Shown: positions 44,422-52,810 of the stretch, piece after piece
Numbering within the stretch: position 1 is the first letter of the stretch
Layout: every line of letters starts with the position of its first letter
Source: Paenibacillus prosopidis
GTDB taxonomy: Bacteria; Bacillota; Bacilli; Paenibacillales; Paenibacillaceae
Assembly: GCF_003337375.1 (NCBI RefSeq)
Contig: NZ_QPJD01000001.1
Location: 449,248-513,247, forward strand
DNA length: 64,000 nt
Direction of reading: 5' to 3'
The notes under the pieces: model-generated
Told to the model about the DNA's origin: nothing
Seen by the model: only the letters and a program-made list of their open reading frames with translations
Database searches by the model: none
Made by a program: the position numbers and the translations under genes

Positions 44422-44592
44422 TCTTATCTCCTTATTGAAGATCTAGCTAAACTAAACTTATAATATTTAGCTTAGAGATGGGTATAATTGAATACAGACA
44501 TCTCTACAGAACGTCAGTTCTCTGTTGATATCATAACATAGTTTTGAGTTTTGAGCGATGTGAAATTAACTTGTATAAGGAAGTTGACGAAT

Positions 44593-44994
44593 ATGGCTGA
44601 TAACGTGTCCAAAGAAATCCGCTCTAAGACCATGGCAAAAATAAAATCTAAACGAACAGGTTTTGAAGATCAAGTTACCAAAGAATTATGGAGGCGAGGA
44701 GTTCGTTTTAGAAGAAATGTTGATGATCTGTTTGGATCTCCGGATATTTCAAATAAGAGGAAGAAAACCATTGTTTTTTTAGATTCATGCTTTTGGCATG
44801 GATGTGTCGAGCATTGTAGGATACCAAAGACCAACACGGAATATTGGCAACGAAAGATAATGAAAAACGTCACTAGAGATGCGCAAGTTACAGAATATTA
44901 TAATCGAAAAGGATGGAACATAATTAGGATCTGGGAACATGATGTTAAAAATCATTATTTGGAGGTCATAGATAGATTGGAGAAGTTGCTTTGA
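44593..44994 (+). CDS. vsr: Very short patch repair endonuclease Vsr
   Basis: 133 residues from ATG 44593, after AAGGA; the family's usual opening (KTMAKIKSKRT) starts here, so the longer upstream frame is not used. Catalytic Asp51 (GSPDIS), FLDSCFWHGC with Cys66, His69, Cys71, then EHCRIPKTNTEYW and GWNIIRIWEHD. Vsr nicks 5' to T in T:G mismatches arising by deamination of 5-methylcytosine. It is divergently placed from the C5 methyltransferase and so belongs to the same R-M set. Confidence 0.9.
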   Translation: MADNVSKEIRSKTMAKIKSKRTGFEDQVTKELWRRGVRFRRNVDDLFGSPDISNKRKKTIVFLDSCFWHGCVEHCRIPKTNTEYWQRKIMKNVTRDAQVTEYYNRKGWNIIRIWEHDVKNHYLEVIDRLEKLL

Positions 44995-45250
44995 GATATT
45001 TGAATACTTTCGATTTCAGTTCGAAATCCTTCGTTTATGGGTCACCAATAGAATCGTCCACTATTGATGTAGAATTGATATGTAAACTGTTGCTAAAGTC
45101 GTCGCAAATTCAACAGTTCGAAATCGTACGATTTTGAATTATAACAGGTAGTTCATTATAGCAACAGGAGAACTTTTAGCTATGTGGATTCAAAAGTGAC
45201 TGATATTTTTTTCTTAACTCTTCAAGATTATTAATTGCTTTCATTTGAAG
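44995..45250. other. Spacer with no recognised feature
   Basis: AT-rich. A small palindrome-like GTTCGAAATCGTACGATTT lies near 45117. Nothing else found. Confidence 0.35.
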
Positions 45251-45520
45251 CTATTTTACGTCTTCATCAAGTGCATGTATATGAATTTTTCTATGACAAT
45301 TTGGGCAAAGAGCATTTGTATTTTCTAAGATGTCTGGCCCCTCCATTGAACGCCAAACAATATGATGGGATTCAAGAAACGGATTAACCGTATTTATCAG
45401 TAAATGGAGCTTTGTGCTCACACAGTGAATGTACGAGGAAGAAAACATATACCTTTTTTGGGATAATTCAAACATACACTTTGTAGGTCGAAACAATGTT
45501 CTACTTGGTCGAGAGCCTGA
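45251..45520 (-). pseudogene. HNH endonuclease remnant
   Basis: The minus-strand frame ends with a clear HNH motif: FLESHHIVWRSMEGPDILEN, then ALCPNCHRKIH. About 10 codons upstream, a neighbouring frame reads LCEHKAPFTDKYG and must be joined by a one-base shift near 45390 to give TDKYG-NPFLESHH. An earlier stretch (GSRPSRTLFRPTKC) has a stop before it. So this is the tail of an HNH nuclease gene with at least one frameshift and no start. A likely inactivated restriction gene. Confidence 0.65.
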
Positions 45521-45557
45521 AGTCGATCCTTAATTATTTAGAACTTACTTCAGAAAC

Positions 45558-45717
45558 TTATTGAATGTTGTGCGTGCTTTTAAACATCGGAAAATTAGAA
45601 AAGTTTATATGATTGGCAGTATCCCGCCAAAAGATGATGTTCTTTGGGTACATATTCAATCACTTAATTCTACGGAAGTTAATAAAAAAGTATTCAGACT
45701 GATACAACAGATATAAG
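45558..45717 (+). other. Short coding-like fragment
   Basis: A plus-strand frame reads VRAFKHRKIRKVYMIGSIPP and on to a stop at 45717. No ribosome binding site or start is convincing and no family recognised. Possibly the tail of a degraded gene. Confidence 0.3.
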
Positions 45718-45817
45718 GAAAGGGCCTATGGGATTAATGAAAAAGCTTTCAATTTCTATCCTTGCAACATACATGGATGGACAAAAAAAGGCAAATGCTT
45801 AGGAGGGTTGTGTTACT

Positions 45818-46066
45818 GTGGGCGGAAAAGCAAAATCTAATCACCCGGATTACCTGACGAGGATTGATGCAGCTAGGGCAATTTCCTTTGAAATGACTAA
45901 CGATCCCGATCCAGAACATGAAAAAGTGCATATCGCATATCGCAGAATCGGGACAGCAATCACGGAAGGTACGTTGATTGCACATCCCGTTGCTGGAGGT
46001 AGAACTAAGCAGTTTTATAAACCTGATCTACACAGTTTTGCTAAAGAAACTTTCGGATGTGAATGA
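45818..46066 (+). CDS. Small protein of unknown function
   Basis: 82 residues from GTG 45818 after GGAGGG. Contains DYLTRIDAARAISFEM and HIAYRRIGTAITEGTLIAHP with a basic C-terminus; it could be a small DNA-binding protein. Its stop overlaps the next gene's start (ATGA), so the two are a coupled pair. No family recognised. Confidence 0.55.
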   Translation: MGGKAKSNHPDYLTRIDAARAISFEMTNDPDPEHEKVHIAYRRIGTAITEGTLIAHPVAGGRTKQFYKPDLHSFAKETFGCE

Positions 46067-46404
46067 TAGTACTTACGAATTCCGATCAAATGAGAGAGTA
46101 TTTACGAGGAGTTCTTGCGCGTGCTGGGCATCATGCTCAGAATGTGGAAGCTTGTATCATGGCACTTTTTGGAGGAGTGATAGCTTACAAAGATAAAGGA
46201 ACTCACTTAGAAGTTAAAGAACATGATGGAGATATGAAAAACGTCCTTAGGGCTCAAATTAAAGGGAAACGATATGCATTTACCTATAATCACGATGGAC
46301 AATGCATTGAAATGCGAGAAGACAGCACACGTGGATCAGTAAAAGTTAGCTTTGATGATAATTGGACTCTGAGCCGGATAAGGACATTGTTTGCATCATT
46401 ATAA
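46063..46404 (+). CDS. Small protein resembling integron-cassette-type proteins
   Basis: 113 residues. ATG 46063 overlaps the previous stop by 4 bases. It reads LRGVLARAGHHAQNVEACIM, then FGGVIAYKDKG and KRYAFTYNHDGQCIEMRE. From memory this resembles a family of short proteins met in integron gene cassettes; I cannot search to confirm. Function unknown. The near neighbourhood has repeats (46465 and 47500) flanking a single gene, which makes the resemblance interesting. Confidence 0.5.
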   Translation: MIVLTNSDQMREYLRGVLARAGHHAQNVEACIMALFGGVIAYKDKGTHLEVKEHDGDMKNVLRAQIKGKRYAFTYNHDGQCIEMREDSTRGSVKVSFDDNWTLSRIRTLFASL

Positions 46405-46464
46405 AGGTTTTCTTCCTACTTGGTAAAAGGATGAAAGGAGGATGGGACTTGTTCTCTTAGGCCA

Positions 46465-46526
46465 CCTCCCCAAATAACCTCAGTAACACAACGCGGCAAA
46501 TTGTGGTTTTACACAGCCACGGTTCG
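46465..46526. repeat. 62-bp direct repeat, copy A
   Basis: This stretch aligns without gaps to 47500-47561 at roughly 70% identity (CTCCCCAAATAAC against TTCCCCAAACAAC at one end and AGCCACGGTTCG against AGCCAGCGTTCG at the other). The two copies, in the same orientation, enclose the nuclease gene 46615-47277. Each copy can fold a short imperfect hairpin with a bulge. Confidence 0.6.
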
Positions 46527-46532
46527 CTTTTC

Positions 46533-46581
46533 TGAACCCTAGTCCCGTTAAAACAACAATATTTAAGAGGGAACAGGGTTC
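46533..46581. terminator. Inverted repeat between convergent genes
   Basis: GAACCCTAGTCCC (46533-46545) pairs at 11 of 13 positions with GGGAACAGGGTTC (46569-46581), loop 23 bases. It lies between the plus-strand pair ending at 46404 and the minus-strand gene ending at 46615, so it may act as a terminator, though there is no strong T run. Confidence 0.4.
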
Positions 46582-46614
46582 AATTTAATACCATGAAGAA
46601 CTTTTCAATCGTCT

Positions 46615-47277
46615 CTAATCTTTACATAACTTGGCAATATTGATTGAAATTGTCGATTTCTTTGCGGATTCTCTAAACATAAGCAAGATTTTATCTTTAT
46701 TTGTAATTTGTTTTTCAAGGAAATTTAGAAATTCAACATTTGTAGTAAGTTGATTTCGTTTAGTGTCACTGACATTGATTGCTAAGAAAACTCCTTTTTG
46801 ATAATGATATCTGCTAATAAATTGATCGATTTTTAAAAGATCATTTTGCATTTCTTCGCGTGTAACCTTGGGATTTGCCTTAACTTCGATAATCAAGTCC
46901 TGATGATCAAATGTACCGGGTTCATGTATCAAGAAATCTGGATAATATATTCCATCGGTCCTTTGTACTGCAAATAGTTGTTCAATCTCCTTTCCAACTT
47001 GAGATTTTCGTAGCTCTGCTTGAAGTATTACAGTATCATTTAGATTATTATTCTCCATAATCTTCCGAAACTGATGATAAAGTTCATAGCAAAAGACACG
47101 CTCATGGTGTCGCGTCAAATAAGGTATCAACTGTTCTCGTCTTGGATCCTCAGCACCAACATTATGAGCATTTAGCATGGAGTTAATCCAATCTTGAGAG
47201 CCATAATAAACTTCTTTCACATTATTAATAGCTTTACGTAGAAATTCAATATAATTCGGTATGTTCATGTGTATCAT
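46615..47277 (-). CDS. PD-(D/E)XK nuclease-like protein
   Basis: 220 residues from ATG 47277, after GAAAGGA; the longer frame to 47388 lacks a ribosome binding site. Core: Glu65 (CYELYHQF), YYPDFLIHEPG (Asp114), LIIEVKANP (Glu131, Lys133). This is a restriction-endonuclease-like fold. No recognition or motor domain is attached and no methyltransferase partner is adjacent. The gene is bounded by the 62-bp direct repeats and runs opposite to its neighbours, like a mobile cassette. Confidence 0.65.
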   Translation of the reverse strand: MIHMNIPNYIEFLRKAINNVKEVYYGSQDWINSMLNAHNVGAEDPRREQLIPYLTRHHERVFCYELYHQFRKIMENNNLNDTVILQAELRKSQVGKEIEQLFAVQRTDGIYYPDFLIHEPGTFDHQDLIIEVKANPKVTREEMQNDLLKIDQFISRYHYQKGVFLAINVSDTKRNQLTTNVEFLNFLEKQITNKDKILLMFRESAKKSTISINIAKLCKD

Positions 47278-47499
47278 AGAGTTCCTTTCTTTTTTTGGGA
47301 TATTAAAATATTCTGCAATTTCATAGTTAATTCCTTTACCTGGTAAATGATAATGAGAAATGAGGAGCACAAACGAATGGTAAACCAAATTCCAAAATGC
47401 TCTACCAACATTTTGGAGAGATGGTGATCAATCGCTCAGAAATTAAGAACAATATTGCAATTTGTAATTCAGGAAAACATTGGAGAAAATAAGTAGTAA

Positions 47500-47561
47500 C
47501 TTCCCCAAACAACGTAAGCATCACACGGCGGTGGATTATGGATTTACCAAGCCAGCGTTCG
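47500..47561. repeat. 62-bp direct repeat, copy B
   Basis: Partner of 46465-46526, same orientation. It overlaps the 3' end of the decayed transposase-like gene (the LSFPNAGLVNP end). So the repeat could derive from the terminal part of a transposable element, with copy A a second, more diverged end. Confidence 0.6.
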
Positions 47562-47963
47562 GAAAACTTAACGTATGTCTATCTAGCTTTTTTAATAGAT
47601 CTACTTGATTCGAGCAGCCTAATCCTTGCTTCTTGTTTTGCAATGACCTCATCTTTCGATAGTTCCCGCTGCAAAGGACGCCCAGAGGCTTCTTTTCGGG
47701 AGTCTGATAGTCCGACAATACCCCCTTCGTCATAGGCTTTCTTCAACGGTTGGCAGACTGTTCTACTTGCTTCATTCCAATGACGGTAACATCAAATCCC
47801 TGAGTTTCAAAGATCACTCATGGGTTTTTACCTGTCATGTATTGGTCTATGAATAACGCTTAAATTTATCGGCATAGGTTATCGCCTTGTCACTTACTCT
47901 AAGCACGTACCTGTTCTTAGACATTTTTTCTCGTTCTTCTTCCGTAAAGCGCTTCTTGCTCAT
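47525..47963 (-). pseudogene. Decayed transposase HTH subunit
   Basis: From ATG 47963 (after GGAGGGG) the minus strand reads MSKKRFTEEEREKMSKNRYV, then DKAITYADKFKRYS and a stop. A one-base shift continues it (FIDQYMTGKNP), and further frame changes give KKAYDEGGIVGLSDSRKEAS and KQEARIRLLESS-type coiled coil, ending near 47530. It resembles the helix-turn-helix OrfA of an IS3-family element. Several frame breaks make it dead. It marks the right flank of the island. Confidence 0.6.
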
Positions 47964-48290
47964 CTAATCCCCTCCGTTGCAACTCCAGCATATAGCTTAA
48001 ACACCTTTTTTCAAGTGTCCAGACTATGGGTACCAGTGTACATAGAGGGTTTCTCTTTTATTATGATATAAACGTTCGAGTATTCTATTAACATCCTAAA
48101 CAACTTATTTGTATAAGAAAAGCACCAAATCGGAGATGCGTATTGCACTAATAACCAGTTAAGCTTAAGTAAGGATGTAAGTATTCACAATTTCTACCTT
48201 AACCTTTTTCAATCTTGTATTCTACGCTTCTATTTGTATATAGTGTCTCCTAAGGGTACTAAAATGATATTTTGTAGGAGGCGAACCAGC
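47964..48290. other. Upstream region of the second sensor kinase
   Basis: No gene. It includes an AT-rich stretch and the kinase ribosome binding site (TAGGAGGCG, 48274-48282). Base composition returns to that of the host-like region just after. Confidence 0.4.
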
Positions 48291-50063
48291 ATGTTTAAAA
48301 AATACCGCATCGACTACCTTCTGTTCGGCGGTTCAGCAGCATTCATCGTAACGCTTCTTACCATTGTCATTTGGATCGCCTATTCCTACTCCGCACAGCA
48401 GATGGTGCAGAATACGTCCTATTACCAGCAAGGTCTGCTTAATGAGCTTTATAATAAAGTTGATATCCAAATGAAATCGATCGAACAAATTTCCTTGACG
48501 GCCACCCGGAACACGAATCTGCTGGATTATGTCAACGTGGCGGAGAATCCCTATACCAATTACAAGAAGCGTAAGGAAATGGAGTCGTTCCTTGCGCAGC
48601 TTGCTTTTTCGACACCCGATATTGAGTCCGTTCATTTCTATGTTAAGCAAACGCTTCAATTTGAGCCTCAGGGCCCTGTGAAATTTATCGAGCATGATTT
48701 AATTAAAGAAGAAGACTGGTACAACCCGGCTATCGAAAATAACGACTTCGGTTGGATCGGAGAGCACGAGATCCGAACCGCTCAAGGCGAGAAGCAGGTC
48801 ATCAGCTTTGTCCGCAAGGTGTATTCGGCTGCAGGTGATTACCGCGGGCTGCTGCTGTTGAATATTAAAGCGTCTTCGATTAAGAAGCTGATAGAAGGTC
48901 ATAATCCTGCGGCAAACCGGATTCTGCTCGATTCCGGGGGACGGCTTATTACGATGATCGGCGGCGGCACCATGTCGCAGGACCAGATCAAGGCCTACTT
49001 GGAAAACATAAACGGCGAGTCCGGTTATATGAAAACGAAAGCTGTGAGCAGCGGCCTTACGGATTCAAGCGAATATCTGATGGTATGGGCCAAACACTTC
49101 AATAGGGATTGGACGCTGATCGAATCGACTCCATGGGAGGAAATTACGGGAGGAAGCGTTCGGCTTGCTATGGTATTACTGCTGGCAGGAGGCTCGGCTA
49201 TGCTTATCGCCCTATGTTTCAATTTGTTTTTCTCCCGGAAGTTTGTGAAGCCGATCGGGCTGCTGCTGCATGAAATGAGCCGAAATTCAGTCAATGTCAA
49301 CAAAATTAGTTTGCCGAAGGGGTACCGTAATGAATTCGGAGCGTTATTTGCAGGCTATCGCAAGCTCATTGAGCGTATTCAGGAGCTGTATGCATCGCTA
49401 GAGGATCAGTACCGGAGGCAGAAGGAAGCGGAAATCAAAGCGCTGCAGGCGATGATCAATCCGCATTTTTTGTATAACACCTTGGATCAGCTGAATTGGA
49501 TGGCGATTGCGGGCGGGCAGGAGAAGATGAGCCGCATCCTGGAGTTAATGGGCAAAATGTTCCGCATCGGCCTCTCGAACGGTGAAAGCGTAATCAGTAT
49601 CCGTGACGAATTGCTGCACATGGAATGCTATATGGAGATTCAGCAGATCCGGCTGGGTGAGCAGTTCATTTTACGAGTAGATGTACCTGAAACCATCAAG
49701 GACTTATCTATTCCGAAGCTGACGCTGCAGCCTTTTATCGAGAATGCGATTATGCACGGGTTTCACGGGAAAAAAGAGGGTTTGATCGAGGTATGTGCGG
49801 AAATCACCAAGGATGCTGTAGTCGTCTTTCGCATAACCGATAACGGCATCGGTCTAAGGAATGATTGGCAGGAGCCAAAAAAAAGAAAAACCGGGGGATA
49901 CGGGATCCGGAATGTCCGTGAACGCATTGACATTTATTTTGGCAGCAGCTACGGTCTAGAGCTGAAGTCGAATACGGATGGCCCCGGGACAACGGTCCTC
50001 ATACGCATTCCGGCGTTAAACAATAAAGAAGAACAGGGTGATGCGGCATGTGGAAAATTGTAA
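48291..50063 (+). CDS. YesM-type sensor histidine kinase (second locus)
   Basis: 590 residues from ATG 48291 after TAGGAGG; the upstream extension is not used. Membrane segment (about 12-35), extracytoplasmic sensor domain (about 40-280), second membrane segment (about 290-312), HAMP-like region, His_kinase domain with MINPHFLYNTL (His392), HATPase (ENAIMHG, TDNGIGL). Its end overlaps the YesN gene by 16 bases. It should sense the sugar taken up by the transporter at 51836-55073. Confidence 0.9.
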   Translation: MFKKYRIDYLLFGGSAAFIVTLLTIVIWIAYSYSAQQMVQNTSYYQQGLLNELYNKVDIQMKSIEQISLTATRNTNLLDYVNVAENPYTNYKKRKEMESFLAQLAFSTPDIESVHFYVKQTLQFEPQGPVKFIEHDLIKEEDWYNPAIENNDFGWIGEHEIRTAQGEKQVISFVRKVYSAAGDYRGLLLLNIKASSIKKLIEGHNPAANRILLDSGGRLITMIGGGTMSQDQIKAYLENINGESGYMKTKAVSSGLTDSSEYLMVWAKHFNRDWTLIESTPWEEITGGSVRLAMVLLLAGGSAMLIALCFNLFFSRKFVKPIGLLLHEMSRNSVNVNKISLPKGYRNEFGALFAGYRKLIERIQELYASLEDQYRRQKEAEIKALQAMINPHFLYNTLDQLNWMAIAGGQEKMSRILELMGKMFRIGLSNGESVISIRDELLHMECYMEIQQIRLGEQFILRVDVPETIKDLSIPKLTLQPFIENAIMHGFHGKKEGLIEVCAEITKDAVVVFRITDNGIGLRNDWQEPKKRKTGGYGIRNVRERIDIYFGSSYGLELKSNTDGPGTTVLIRIPALNNKEEQGDAACGKL

Positions 50064-51682
50064 TTATAGATGATGACCGGAGCGTGTTGGAAGGAATGAA
50101 AAACGTCATCCCCTGGACAGAGCTTGACGCGGAGTGGGTCGGGGAGGCGATGGACGGAGAAGAAGGACTGCGGGTCGTTCTAGCGTGTCAGCCCGATATT
50201 GTAATCACCGATATTTATATGCCCGTGCTCAGCGGCCTGGATATGGTAGAGCAGCTGAATAAGGCGAATTTTCACGGGAAAATTATTGTTTTAAGCGGCT
50301 ACGCGGATTTTGAATATGCAAGACAAGCGCTTCGGCTTGGGATCGCCGATTATTTAAACAAGCCCATCAGCGTGCAGACGATTCAGGATGTACTGGAGAG
50401 AACGATCGCGACACTCGAAGAAGAGCTGGAGCAAAGACATCGGAATGAAGAGCTGGAGGAGAAGTTGAAGCTATATGAACCGTTTGTTGAGAAGGAATGG
50501 ATCAAATCGATCTCCACAGGACCGGATCATACAAAGCTTCCGGTTACCCGGATGATCCCTGATGCGTACCGGTATTGGAAAGAACGCCGCCATGCCGTGA
50601 TTGGCATTGAAATGATCCGTACGGATCGTGTGACTAGGGCCTCAACGAAGGATTTGAGCTTGTTCAGGTTCGCCCTCGCTAACATTATTCAGGAGCTCTC
50701 CCGCGAAGAGTGGCCGGATTCTCATTATGTTGAATTATTCAGCAGCCACTCGGCGATTATCCTTCATGCTCCGAATGAAGAATGGAGCGACCTTACGATG
50801 AAGCAAGCTTACCGCTTTGGGGAAAGAATCATTCAAAGCGTTCGCTCCTTCCTAGATATTACGCTTCACGTTGGAATCGGAACGTTTAAGACGAGTTGGA
50901 TGGAAATTGCCGATTCGACCGAGGAGGCTTTCCAGGCTCTTTATTTTAAAAACACCACGCCCTTGGAAGGCGTTCACTTATACGAATATGTCTCTGGCGG
51001 GCAAAAAGAGCAGCAAGCTTATCCGATCTCCCTCCGTCCGGTTAAGTTTTATCAGCAAATGGCAGAGGCTATGAAGCTGTTTCAAGAAGATAAGGCGAAG
51101 CAGATTGTGGATGAATACTTCGGCCAGTGGAGCAAGGGCGGGGATGTATCGGCCCGCAACCTTGAAATGCTGGGTACGGAGCTTTGGACTATTTTTGCTT
51201 ATACACTATTTGAAGTCGGCGTTCAATTGGAAGACATCGTCCCGATGAACGAGGTTACCCGGGGGGAGCTGCGTACCGTAACGACACTGGAGCAGCTGAA
51301 GGAGTGGCTATACGGCAAAATTCATATGATTTGCGGCTCCCGCAGCGGCAATGAAAACATCAAGCATCGGCAGGCCGTTGATTTTATCGTCCAGTTTATC
51401 CATGAGCATTATGCCGAGCCGATTACGATATCCGATCTGGCGGATCGTATTCATATTTCGAGAAACTACTTAAGCCTTCTCTTTAAGAAGGCGATGGGAG
51501 AGTCCTTCAACAGCTACTTGACGCGGATTCGGATGGAGAAAGCGAAGGAAATGATTTTGGAAGGGAAGCACTTGATCTACGAGGTGGCGGACCGGGTCGG
51601 TTATAAGTATGTGCCGTATTTCAGTACGTTATTTAAAAAGTATACCGGCTGCAATCCGACAGATTTGTATAAAAATAAGTAG
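50048..51682 (+). CDS. YesN-type response regulator (second locus)
   Basis: 544 residues. Receiver with Asp55 (VITDIYMPV), VLSGYADF and NKPISVQ; a variable middle; C-terminal AraC HTH (ISDLADRIHISRNYLSLLFK and VADRVGYKYVPYFSTLFKKY). Phosphorylated by the kinase encoded just before. Likely activates the permease and lipoprotein genes downstream, which are separated from it by a terminator. Confidence 0.92.
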   Translation: MWKIVIIDDDRSVLEGMKNVIPWTELDAEWVGEAMDGEEGLRVVLACQPDIVITDIYMPVLSGLDMVEQLNKANFHGKIIVLSGYADFEYARQALRLGIADYLNKPISVQTIQDVLERTIATLEEELEQRHRNEELEEKLKLYEPFVEKEWIKSISTGPDHTKLPVTRMIPDAYRYWKERRHAVIGIEMIRTDRVTRASTKDLSLFRFALANIIQELSREEWPDSHYVELFSSHSAIILHAPNEEWSDLTMKQAYRFGERIIQSVRSFLDITLHVGIGTFKTSWMEIADSTEEAFQALYFKNTTPLEGVHLYEYVSGGQKEQQAYPISLRPVKFYQQMAEAMKLFQEDKAKQIVDEYFGQWSKGGDVSARNLEMLGTELWTIFAYTLFEVGVQLEDIVPMNEVTRGELRTVTTLEQLKEWLYGKIHMICGSRSGNENIKHRQAVDFIVQFIHEHYAEPITISDLADRIHISRNYLSLLFKKAMGESFNSYLTRIRMEKAKEMILEGKHLIYEVADRVGYKYVPYFSTLFKKYTGCNPTDLYKNK

Positions 51683-51692
51683 ATATCTTACT

Positions 51693-51738
51693 GAGGACTG
51701 GGGTTCGAGCCAACGAATTTTGCAGTCTTCATTTTTTG
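51693..51738 (+). terminator. Rho-independent terminator after the two-component genes
   Basis: The arms GAGGACTG (51693-51700) and CAGTCTTC (51723-51730, one G-T pair) are followed by ATTTTTTG. Confidence 0.65.
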
Positions 51739-51835
51739 TTAATATGTATAACAAAGTGTACATCGTTCCTATTTTTCATTGTCTGCTGGTCTTATATGAT
51801 TAACTCATAATAAACCAGACAGAGGTGATGCTACT

Positions 51836-52810
51836 ATGAATCGGAGCTCTTCTACAGCCCTTAATGCGGCGAAAGCGGGACCGATCCTGAAAAAGAAGTC
51901 GATGCTGAGCCGTTTTCTGAGCAGATGGGAATCACCGGTTGCCGGATATTTATTTTTAGCTCCATGGCTGATTGGACTTTTCTTATTGACGTTCTGGCCG
52001 ATGCTGCAATCGCTGTATTTCTCTTTCACAAAATATTCCCTGTTGGAGCAGCCGGAATGGACCGGATTCGGGAACTATGAACGGATTTTTACTTCCGATG
52101 CCGTGTTTCTCCAATCCCTTAAGGTCACGTTCTTATTTGTTTTATTCTCGGTTCCGCTCAAGCTGTTCGCTGCTCTGCTGATCGCGATGCTGCTTAAGCA
52201 AAATATTCGCGGCATGTCCTTTTATCGAACGATGATTTATCTCCCTTCCTTGATCGGGACCAGCATTGCGGTATCTATTCTTTGGAGAAATATCTTTGAC
52301 TCGGACGGGTTGTTCAATCAGCTGCTGGCCTTGTTCGGAATAAAAGGCGTCAGCTGGATCACCAATCCGCAAACCGCGCTTGGAACGCTGATTTTATTGG
52401 TGGTTTGGCAGTTCGGCTCCTCGATGGTTATTTTTTTGGCCGGACTCAAGCAAATATCGACGGAGCTTTACGAAGCCTCTTCGGTGGACGGAGCCACCAG
52501 GATCAGACAGTTTTTCAGCATTACACTTCCGATGCTTTCGCCGGTCATTTTGTTTAATTTAGTGCTTCAAACGATCGGCTCCTTCCAAATGTTCACGCAG
52601 GCATTCATCATTACGGAGGGCGGACCGATCAACTCTACGTATATGTACGCTCTATATTTGTATGACCGCGCATTCGGACGGCTGCAGATGGGATACGCCT
52701 CGGCTTTGGCTTGGATCATGCTCATTATCATTGCCGTTTGCACAGCCTTGATCTTCATGAGCTCGAAGTACTGGGTATTCTACGAGAATGACGGGAGGAA
52801 AAAAGGATGA
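51836..52810 (+). CDS. Sugar ABC transporter permease, MalF/UgpA type
   Basis: 324 residues with a ~35-residue cytoplasmic N-terminus and six membrane segments. EAA loop: LYEASSVDGATRIRQFFSIT (about 213-232). ATG follows AGAGGTGATG. Overlaps the next permease by 4 bases (ATGA). With it forms the channel for the lipoprotein at 53769. Confidence 0.92.
   Translation: MNRSSSTALNAAKAGPILKKKSMLSRFLSRWESPVAGYLFLAPWLIGLFLLTFWPMLQSLYFSFTKYSLLEQPEWTGFGNYERIFTSDAVFLQSLKVTFLFVLFSVPLKLFAALLIAMLLKQNIRGMSFYRTMIYLPSLIGTSIAVSILWRNIFDSDGLFNQLLALFGIKGVSWITNPQTALGTLILLVVWQFGSSMVIFLAGLKQISTELYEASSVDGATRIRQFFSITLPMLSPVILFNLVLQTIGSFQMFTQAFIITEGGPINSTYMYALYLYDRAFGRLQMGYASALAWIMLIIIAVCTALIFMSSKYWVFYENDGRKKG

Noticed and set aside
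46465-47561. Classical integron attC sites
   Set aside because: The repeats do not show the canonical core and inverse-core heptamers, and no integrase gene is in the window; kept only as a direct-repeat observation.
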